Source: Planctomycetes bacterium RIFCSPHIGHO2_12_FULL_52_36 (GTDB taxonomy: Bacteria > Planctomycetota > Brocadiia > Brocadiales > Bathyanammoxibiaceae). Taken from it: 19,854 nucleotides of DNA. The stretch spans positions 1-19,854 of the forward strand of contig MHYW01000105.1 of NCBI GenBank assembly GCA_001828545.1, given 5' to 3'. The stretch's first letter is position 1. The number at the start of each line of letters is the position of its first letter. This document shows, piece by piece, positions 14,810 through 19,854 of the stretch. A program made the translations under genes and the position numbers. Under the pieces are notes generated by a model, which saw nothing but the letters and a program-made list of their open reading frames with translations, ran no database searches and was not told the DNA's origin.

Positions 14810-15935
14810 CAAAAAACACCTCTTGACGGGGAATGAGGCGGCGGCAGAGGCGGCTATCCTGGCAGGATGCCGCCACTACTACGGCTACCCCATTACGCCC
14901 CAAAATGAATTGATAAACCACATGTCTATACGGATGCCCCAGGTGGGGGGTACCTTCCTCCAGGCAGAGAGTGAGATAGCGGCCATATATATGGCCTATG
15001 GGGGTGCTGCCGCCGGAGCAAGGGTCATGACCAGTTCTTCCGGCCCCGGTATAAGCCTCATGCAGGAAGGCATCTCTTACCTGGCAGGGAGCGAGCTACC
15101 TTGCGTCATAGTGAACGTGCAGAGGGGTGGGCCCGGACTGGGAGACATATCCCCTTCCCAGGCCGATTATTTCCAGGCCGTAAAAGGAGGTGGTCACGGC
15201 GACTATCACAATATCGTCCTTGCCCCGGCCTCCGCGCAGGAGATTGCAGACCTGGTCTATGACGCCTTTGACCTGGCTGACCGCTACAGAAACCCCGTCA
15301 TGATACTGGGAGACGCCCAGTTGGGGCAGATGATGGAGCCCGTAGAGTTCAGAAAGACACCGAGAACCCATCAGACCGTAAAGAGATGGGCCCTAACCGG
15401 GGCGGAAGGCAGGGCCAGGAATATAGTCAAATCCTTCTATCCAGTAAAGGGGGAACTGGAGACATTCAATATCCGCCTCCAGAGGAAATATAGGGCCGTA
15501 GAACAAGAAGAGGTCCGTTATGAGGAAGTAAATACCCAGGGGGCAGAGATTATCCTGGTAGCCTACGGTACCTGCGCCAGGATATGCAAAGAGGCAATAA
15601 GACGGGCCTCAGGGACGGGGCTGCAGATTGGGTTACTGCGACCTATTACCCTATGGCCATTCCCCAAAGAACCACTCAGGAGGCTGGCCAAGAAGGCCAG
15701 GGCCTTCTGCGTAGTTGAAATGAGCGCCGGACAGATGGTAGAGGACGTAAGGCTGGCCGTCCTGGACCGTTGTCCCGTCCATTTTTACGGGCGTATGGGC
15801 GGTGGGGTCCCTTCCTCTAGAGAGATACTCAAAAAGGTATTAAACATCCTTGCCCCAGAGGGTACCCTGGAACTAGAGATACCGGAAATACCCACAGAGT
15901 TGGGCAAAGGATTGTATTTTTCTACGATTCCGTAG
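14793..15935 (+). CDS. korA: 2-oxoglutarate:ferredoxin oxidoreductase, alpha subunit
   Basis: Large subunit of the thiamine-dependent enzyme interconverting 2-oxoglutarate and succinyl-CoA with ferredoxin, serving a TCA cycle run in either direction or glutamate synthesis. The 380 residues show GYPITPQNEL, ESEIAAIYMAYGGAAAGARV, TSSSGPGISLMQEG, VNVQRGGPGLG and QAVKGGGHGDYHNIVLAP, the pattern I know best from KorA rather than from pyruvate enzymes. The C-terminal part includes VAYGTCARICKEAI and IGLLRPITLWPFP as in domain II. The start is TTG at 14793 with GGAGG 6 nt upstream; this overlaps the end of korD. Specificity for 2-oxoglutarate over branched-chain oxoacids is inferred from sequence style and gene order. 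Confidence 0.9.
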   Translation: MKSSNNKKHLLTGNEAAAEAAILAGCRHYYGYPITPQNELINHMSIRMPQVGGTFLQAESEIAAIYMAYGGAAAGARVMTSSSGPGISLMQEGISYLAGSELPCVIVNVQRGGPGLGDISPSQADYFQAVKGGGHGDYHNIVLAPASAQEIADLVYDAFDLADRYRNPVMILGDAQLGQMMEPVEFRKTPRTHQTVKRWALTGAEGRARNIVKSFYPVKGELETFNIRLQRKYRAVEQEEVRYEEVNTQGAEIILVAYGTCARICKEAIRRASGTGLQIGLLRPITLWPFPKEPLRRLAKKARAFCVVEMSAGQMVEDVRLAVLDRCPVHFYGRMGGGVPSSREILKKVLNILAPEGTLELEIPEIPTELGKGLYFSTIP

Positions 15936-15950
15936 GAGGCACACCAGGTT

Positions 15951-16727
15951 ATGCAGGCCCTTTACAGCGCTCCAGAAACCCTCATTAGGACACCGTCCCA
16001 CTACTGTCCTGGCTGCGGTCACGGGATTGCCCACCGTCTCCTGGCAGAGATAATTGATGAGTTGGGCATAAGGGGAAAGACCATCGGCCTTGCCCCCGTA
16101 GGCTGCTCCGTGCTGGCTTACAACTACCTGGATATAGATATGTGCGAAGCGGCCCACGGCAGGCCCCCTGCCATAGCCACAGGGATTAAGAGGGTCCACC
16201 CCGACAATATCGTCTTTACCTATCAGGGGGATGGTGACCTGGCGGCCATAGGCATGGCAGAGATAGTCCATGCCGCCAGCCGGGCCGAGAATATAACGGT
16301 AATATTTATCAATAACGCCATTTACGGGATGACCAACGGTCAGTTAGCCCCAACTACCCTGTTAAACCAGAGGACCACTACCACGCCCGAGGGCAGGGAC
16401 CCCTTGACCCACGGCTACCCCATCCGCATATGCGAATTACTCGCTACCCTGGAGGGTGCCAGCTTCCTGGCAAGGACCTCCCTCTCCTCTCCCAAAGACG
16501 TCTCACAGACCAAAGAGGCCTTAAAGAAGGGCTTTAAAACCCAGATAGAAAAGAAGGGGTTTTCCCTCATTGAGGTACTCTCCCCATGCCCTGTGTACTG
16601 GAGGATGAGTCCGGTGGAATCACTGAAATTCATAGAGGAAAAGATGACCCAGACCTTTCCACTGGGGGTATTTAAGGATTGGGAAAAGACCGTATCCGCC
16701 CCAGGCGGACAAGCGACAAAGGTCTAA
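15951..16727 (+). CDS. korB: 2-oxoglutarate:ferredoxin oxidoreductase, beta (ThDP-binding) subunit
   Basis: The thiamine-diphosphate-binding subunit, 258 residues. Visible: CPGCGHG (19-25), GLAPVGCSVLAYNYLDID, the ThDP/Mg motif GDGDLAAIG (93-101) closing at NNAIYGMTNGQLAPTT (121-136). The start ATG follows korA by 15 nt; the AGGAGG ribosome site begins in the korA TAG stop codon. Near the C-terminus (16695-16709) a palindrome of the TCCGCCTNAGGCGGA family is read in frame as Ser-Ala-Pro-Gly-Gly just before the end, suggesting a tolerated insertion in the tail. It overlaps korC by one nucleotide (TAATG). Confidence 0.93.
   Translation: MQALYSAPETLIRTPSHYCPGCGHGIAHRLLAEIIDELGIRGKTIGLAPVGCSVLAYNYLDIDMCEAAHGRPPAIATGIKRVHPDNIVFTYQGDGDLAAIGMAEIVHAASRAENITVIFINNAIYGMTNGQLAPTTLLNQRTTTTPEGRDPLTHGYPIRICELLATLEGASFLARTSLSSPKDVSQTKEALKKGFKTQIEKKGFSLIEVLSPCPVYWRMSPVESLKFIEEKMTQTFPLGVFKDWEKTVSAPGGQATKV
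16695..16709. repeat. Palindrome copy at the 3' end of korB
   Basis: TCCGCC-CCA-GGCGGA, 6-bp arms, 18 nt before the korB stop and the overlapping korC start. A hairpin here could influence initiation of korC. Confidence 0.6.
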
Positions 16728-17308
16728 TGACAGAAAAGATAATCCTGATAGGTTATGGGGGGCAGGGGATGATGCTTTTTGGGAGGCTGCTGGCCAGGGC
16801 CACCATGCTGGACGGCAAACAGGTCACCTTCTTCCCTTCCTATGGGACCGAGGTCAGGGGCGGTGCCGCCTGCTATCACCTCATTGTCTCCACCGAAGAG
16901 ATATACTCCCCGGTCGTAGAAGAGGCCGACACCATTATAGCCATGAACCAGCCCTCTTACCTCAAGCTCAAGAACTATTTAAAGCCCTCCAGCCTCCTCT
17001 TCCTGAACTCTTCTCTGGTCAAAGAGGTGGAATCCCTCAATGAGATAACCACCTATCGTATCCCTGCAACAGAGATAGCCAACGAACTGGGTAACGTGGT
17101 AGCCTCTAATATGGTCATGATGGGGGCCTACAATACCATTAAAAACCTCGTCCCCCTGCCCCTGTTCCTGGAGTGCCTCCAGAGCTCCCTCAGGGGGAGG
17201 AAGGCCCCTCTCCTGGAGGTAAACACGCTCGCCCTCCTGCGAGGGGAAGAGTACGTAAAGAAGACGTATCTGAAGGGTGAGAGAATTTTTAAAACCTCTG
17301 CCGTCTAA
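16727..17308 (+). CDS. korC: 2-oxoglutarate:ferredoxin oxidoreductase, gamma subunit
   Basis: The small subunit completing the KorDABC complex. The 193 residues begin MTEKIILIGYGGQGMMLFGRLLA, with the family's GxGGQG motif (9-14), then YGTEVRGGAACYHLIVS and the late ASNMVMMGAYNTI segment, as expected for the gamma domain. I chose ATG 16727, which overlaps the korB stop by one base and has AAGG 5 nt upstream, rather than an in-frame TTG at 16679 inside korB that would add 16 basic residues lacking family likeness. It appears to be the last gene of the long series: 120 nt without a gene follow. I see no clear terminator there. Confidence 0.93.
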   Translation: MTEKIILIGYGGQGMMLFGRLLARATMLDGKQVTFFPSYGTEVRGGAACYHLIVSTEEIYSPVVEEADTIIAMNQPSYLKLKNYLKPSSLLFLNSSLVKEVESLNEITTYRIPATEIANELGNVVASNMVMMGAYNTIKNLVPLPLFLECLQSSLRGRKAPLLEVNTLALLRGEEYVKKTYLKGERIFKTSAV

Positions 17309-17428
17309 GGGAATTTTACACCTCTCAACACCACACCTAACGAGAAGAAACTCTAGACGAACGGCGTTATCTAACTGCAGAGGGGGCCTGTCGTGCCGGG
17401 GCAAGGTCTAAAAACATAGGAGGGCAAG

Positions 17429-18856
17429 GTGAGCAAGGTAACGGGTAAAGGCTTTCCCCAGTCTCCTGTAACCTGTCTACTGTTTCCTGCATTCTGTCTC
17501 CTGTTTTCTGCGTCCCAATTCTTTACAGCTATACCCTCTTTGTCCGCCTCAGACCCTGAACCTGGCATGGTTCAGGGAGACGGATGGGCCGCCACTTACG
17601 GGGGAGCAGATGTTGATTGGGCCTATTCCATCCAGCAGACCACTGATGGGGGCTATATAGTGGCTGGTGTGACACTGTCATTTGGTGCTGGGGAGACAGA
17701 TGCCTGGGTCTTAAAACTCAGACCTGATGGGACAGTGGAATGGCAGAAGGCTTACGGGGGAATTGAGAACGACTGGGCCCATGCCATCCAGCAAACCCTT
17801 GATGGAGGATACATAGTCGCAGGGGAGATATGGTCCTTCGGTGCTGGGGCTTCTGACATTTGGACCCTGAAGCTCAGGGTTGATGGAACGGTAGAGTGGC
17901 AGAAGACCTACGGGGGAGGCGATTGGGACAAGGCCAGTTCTATACAGCAGACCAGTGATGGGGGGTACATAGTGGCTGGAGAGACGAAGTCATTTGGTGC
18001 CGGGGATTACGACTCTTGGGTCTTAAAGCTCAGGCCTGATGGGACTATTGACTGGCAGAAGACCTACGGGGGAGGTGGTTTGGACACTGCCCATTCCATC
18101 CAGCAGACCAGTGATGGGGGGTACATTGTAGCTGGTTGGACAATTTCCTTTGGCGCTGGCGATTACGATGTCTGGATCCTGAAGCTAACCCCTGATGGGA
18201 CTGTTGAATGGCAGAAGACCTATGGGAGTGTTGAGGGCGACATAGCCACTTCTATCCAGCAGACCATTGATGGAGGATACCTGGTGGTTGGTGGGGGAGG
18301 GCCTGAAGGTGCGGATCTTGGAGATATCTTGATACTGAAACTCGGGCCAGATGGGGCTCTGGAGTGGCAGAAGACTCTAGGAGGTAGTGGTTGGGACGAG
18401 GCTAGTTGTGCCCAACAAACTGCCGATGGGGGATACGTAGTGGGTGGTTGGGCAGGTGGGCCAGTCCGGATGAAGACCACAGGGGGTCTTGAGACCGACG
18501 TCTGGGTCTTGAAGCTCAGGCCAGACGGGACAATGGAGTGGCAGAAGAGCTATTGGGGAGTTTCTGCCGAATACGCCTGTTCAGTCATACAGGCCGCCGA
18601 TGGGGGCTACGTAGTAGCTGGCACGACATGCTCCTTTGGTGCTGGGAGGGGAGACGTCTGGGTCTTGAAGCTTAATGCCGATGGTTCTATAAATCCCTCA
18701 TGCAACTTTACAATTAATAGAAGCCTTTCTCGTAAAGACAATAGTATCACAGTCAAGACCACTACCGTAAGCCCTAGAGATAGCCATGCAAACCTACAAG
18801 ATTCCTCAGCAACGATCCAGACTACCAACGCCTCAGCAAACTTCCTGTGCCATTAA
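17429..18856 (+). CDS. Exported repeat protein, probable seven-bladed beta-propeller
   Basis: A 475-residue protein of unknown function. GTG 17429 follows AGGAGGG by 4 nt. An N-terminal hydrophobic stretch (about 14-40) looks like a signal peptide. Seven repeats follow, each built as YGG..D.A.SIQQT.DGGYIVAG, SFGAG..D.WVLKL, PDGTVEWQK. The tyrosine-position codons (Leu in repeat 6) start at 17597, 17753, 17909, 18065, 18221, 18377 and 18551: five exact 52-residue steps, then one of 58. Seven WD-like units with the first strand at the N-terminus suggest a closed propeller, akin to delta-60-type repeat proteins. The C-terminal 60 residues are Ser/Thr/Asn-rich, without anchor, ending NFLCH. No enzyme motif is visible; adhesion or surface binding would be a guess. 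It is a single gene, downstream of korC. Confidence 0.8.
   Translation: MSKVTGKGFPQSPVTCLLFPAFCLLFSASQFFTAIPSLSASDPEPGMVQGDGWAATYGGADVDWAYSIQQTTDGGYIVAGVTLSFGAGETDAWVLKLRPDGTVEWQKAYGGIENDWAHAIQQTLDGGYIVAGEIWSFGAGASDIWTLKLRVDGTVEWQKTYGGGDWDKASSIQQTSDGGYIVAGETKSFGAGDYDSWVLKLRPDGTIDWQKTYGGGGLDTAHSIQQTSDGGYIVAGWTISFGAGDYDVWILKLTPDGTVEWQKTYGSVEGDIATSIQQTIDGGYLVVGGGGPEGADLGDILILKLGPDGALEWQKTLGGSGWDEASCAQQTADGGYVVGGWAGGPVRMKTTGGLETDVWVLKLRPDGTMEWQKSYWGVSAEYACSVIQAADGGYVVAGTTCSFGAGRGDVWVLKLNADGSINPSCNFTINRSLSRKDNSITVKTTTVSPRDSHANLQDSSATIQTTNASANFLCH
17459..17514. repeat. 7-nt-period tract encoding the signal-peptide core
   Basis: CAG at 17459, then CTG at 17466, 17473, 17480, 17487, 17494, 17501 and 17508, all in strict 7-nt phase. 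Because 21 nt is seven codons, it reads out as a peptide repeat CLLFPAF-CLLFSAS (residues 16-29). Confidence 0.8.
17554..17577. repeat. Hairpin related to the 515/862 repeat, inside a CDS
   Basis: CCCTGAACC (17554-17562), a 6-nt loop, GGTTCAGGG (17569-17577). The stem is that of 515-554 with a different loop. It is preceded by a half copy of the other palindrome family (TCCGCCTCAG, 17542-17551). It encodes residues just after the predicted signal peptide. Confidence 0.7.
17597..18690 (+). repeat. Tandem 156-nt coding repeat
   Basis: Six units at exact 156-nt spacing and a seventh after 174 nt. Units 3 and 4 share long near-identical stretches (for example CAGAAGACCTACGGGGGAGG at both), indicating fairly recent duplication or gene conversion. 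Confidence 0.85.
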
Positions 18857-18871
18857 ACACAGGTTGAGAAC

Positions 18872-18989
18872 TCTGAAAAAGTCACCACAGCACTGTTTGT
18901 CATTCTGAGCGAAGCGAAGAATCTGGCCTTTTAAGAGATTCTTCGGTCGCTTCGCTCCCTCAGAATGACAGCAAGTGGACTTTTTCAGA
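18872..18989. repeat. 118-bp inverted-repeat element (MITE-like)
   Basis: Outer arms TCTGAAAAAGTC (18872-18883) and GACTTTTTCAGA (18978-18989) are perfect inverted repeats. Inner arms TGTCATTCTGAG (18899-18909 region) and CTCAGAATGACA (18959-18970) pair too, as do GAAGAATCT and AGATTCTTC around the centre, with GAAGCGA/TCGCTTC between. The motif GTCATTCTGAGCGAAGCGAA is, from memory, widespread in bacterial genomes as an interspersed element. It lies between convergent genes and could end transcripts from both sides. Confidence 0.8.
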
Positions 18990-18994
18990 AGCCT

Positions 18995-19051
18995 CAGGTT
19001 ATGAGAGACAGAGGTCAGGGAACAGAATTCTATCCTGTAACTTGTTACCTG
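18995..19051. repeat. Third, degenerate 7-nt-period tract
   Basis: CAG at 18995, 19009, 19016 and 19023 (19002 is degenerate) and CTG at 19035 and 19049 (19042 is TTG), so each half keeps a 7-nt phase with a 2-nt slip at the centre. It again shows the CAG-then-CTG inverted layout. Confidence 0.5.
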
Positions 19052-19092
19052 GCCTTGTCTTTAGAGGTTTCCCCCCTGCATGGTTAGGGTCC

Positions 19093-19452
19093 TTAGATTT
19101 GAGGGTCTGTATATATGTAAGCTATTATGTCCAAATCTTTCTCTAGCTCTGGTAGCCCTCCCCAGACCCTGCTCCCTGGTCTTGCAAATCGTTTTTCAAT
19201 GGCAAGGTAACCCGAGGCAGGAGCCCTAACTTTACGAAGCTCATCACTTTTAATAGGCGTCCAGGGGTCTATAATACAAACGATATCCCTCTCATTTACC
19301 CACTCGCCGTCCTCTTTCTCCCATTTGGAGATTTTGCCAGTCAGGAGAGAGGTCCCCGGGACCCTCCATTCCTTTTTTTTAAAAAAGTCTTCGTCTGGAT
19401 CAAACATAAGCCCTCCATTACCCTGGTTATAGGGTTTACCGATTTTTGGCAC
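19093..19452 (-). CDS. Small protein with lipoyl/biotinyl-like (barrel-sandwich) domain
   Basis: I do not recognise this 119-residue protein with certainty. Residues about 38-115 resemble a biotinyl/lipoyl-like fold: TGKISKWEKEDGEWVNERDIVCIID, then KVRAPASGYLAIEKRFARPGSRVWGG and LDIIAYIYTD. The phrase VRAPASGYL is characteristic of that fold. The usual modified lysine six residues before Ala-Pro is not present (Lys residues occur at other spacings), so covalent lipoyl or biotin attachment is doubtful. No signal peptide. GTG at 19452 has AGGGG about 5 nt upstream, overlapping the TAG stop of the preceding gene 8 nt away, so the two are co-transcribed. A carrier-independent structural or binding role is possible. 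Confidence 0.5.
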   Translation of the reverse strand: MPKIGKPYNQGNGGLMFDPDEDFFKKKEWRVPGTSLLTGKISKWEKEDGEWVNERDIVCIIDPWTPIKSDELRKVRAPASGYLAIEKRFARPGSRVWGGLPELEKDLDIIAYIYTDPQI

Positions 19453-19460
19453 ACCAGCCC

Positions 19461-19854
19461 CTAGTAACTGTTTGTAGAAGGCCTCTCGTAAACCTGCATA
19501 GTAACGACCGCCTTTCTCATAAATACTTCTTCTATACTCCGATACCAGTGGCCCGTTACCGCCGAGTTTACCGCCTTGCCCCCAAGGGTGGGGTCGCTGG
19601 ACAGTATCCTTTCCACTGCCTCCACATAGCGGCAGAGTTTAATCTGGGCGAGTTCGCTATCAGGAGACACCTCCCTATCCGTAATCCATATGGAAATCCT
19701 GTGCGTCAGCTCCTTCCTGCGGGAGGGGGCGTTAGCGACATGTGTGGCCTCCCCGAGGACGGTAATATTTGGGTATTTTTGGCGACCATCCGGGTGCCCC
19801 GTACCAGTGCCCTTACGCCCGGTAGTGCTACCACCGCCTACCTCTATGAGGGAG
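19461..19854 (-). CDS. C-terminal part of an unknown protein, possibly a phage tail/neck component
   Basis: An open frame enters from the right edge and runs 130 codons to TAG at 19461. A GTG at 19670 is internal, since the frame stays open upstream and has sensible composition (SLIEVGGGSTTGRKGTGTGH, PNITVLGEATH). The C-terminal part reads HRISIWITDREVSPDSELAQ, KLCRYVEAVERILSSDPTLGG, VTGHWYRSIEE and ends VTMQVYERPSTNSY. The combination of a strand with charged loop, a helix with YVEAVERIL, then DPTLGG and a closing strand recalls tail-terminator/minor-tail proteins of siphophages. That likeness is from memory and not decisive. If correct, a prophage or remnant begins at this edge. Confidence 0.45.
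   Translation of the reverse strand, partial: SLIEVGGGSTTGRKGTGTGHPDGRQKYPNITVLGEATHVANAPSRRKELTHRISIWITDREVSPDSELAQIKLCRYVEAVERILSSDPTLGGKAVNSAVTGHWYRSIEEVFMRKAVVTMQVYERPSTNSY

Noticed and set aside
1..19854. CRISPR array
   Set aside because: The repeats here are short palindromes or 7-nt tracts without regular spacers, and no cas gene is present.

Overview
The window looks like chromosome from a Gram-negative, probably anaerobic bacterium. LptD and a Ton/Tol operon imply an outer membrane with lipopolysaccharide. A four-subunit ferredoxin-dependent 2-oxoacid oxidoreductase implies low-potential, oxygen-sensitive central metabolism. RNase Y and a YmdB-type phosphodiesterase beside these genes, and the sequence style of Dxs, remind me of anammox-type Planctomycetota (Brocadiales) or a related deep lineage. 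That placement is memory-based and not certain. Base composition is moderately GC-rich, start codons are often GTG or TTG, and Shine-Dalgarno sites are clear.

Layout. (1) 1-466, minus: 5' part of rny, running off the left edge. (2) 467-905: non-coding, with hairpins and a 40-nt direct repeat. (3) 906-4089, minus: operon tonB/tolA-like, exbB/tolQ, exbD/tolR, then a four-cluster ferredoxin, read from a clear sigma70-type promoter at 4156-4128. (4) 4326-4760, minus: small C-terminal-haem cytochrome with its own promoter. (5) 4924-6534, plus: ArnT/PMT-type membrane glycosyltransferase, convergent with a secreted SRPBCC protein (6586-7251, minus). (6) 7406-17308, plus: one long gene series from a near-consensus promoter, lptD-coaD-ymdB-dxs-nadK-korD-korA-korB-korC. 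Most junctions are tight or overlapping; the exception is the 252-nt repeat-filled gap between ymdB and dxs. (7) 17429-18856, plus: exported protein of seven beta-propeller-like repeats. (8) 18857-19092: inverted-repeat element. (9) 19093-19854, minus: two genes unlike the rest, one lipoyl/biotinyl-like and one possibly phage-derived, running off the right edge.

Function. The genes fall into envelope biogenesis (LptD, glycosyltransferase, Ton/Tol motor), cofactor and isoprenoid synthesis (CoaD, Dxs, NadK), RNA/nucleotide turnover (RNase Y, YmdB) and ferredoxin-linked carbon metabolism (KorDABC, four-cluster ferredoxin). I see no complete new defence, secretion or biosynthetic system. The most interesting material is repetitive. 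A family of short palindromes (consensus TCCGCCTNAGGCGGA) recurs between genes and inside reading frames. A longer composite element lies inverted at two loci. Tracts with a strict 7-nt period occur, one of which encodes the hydrophobic core of a signal peptide.
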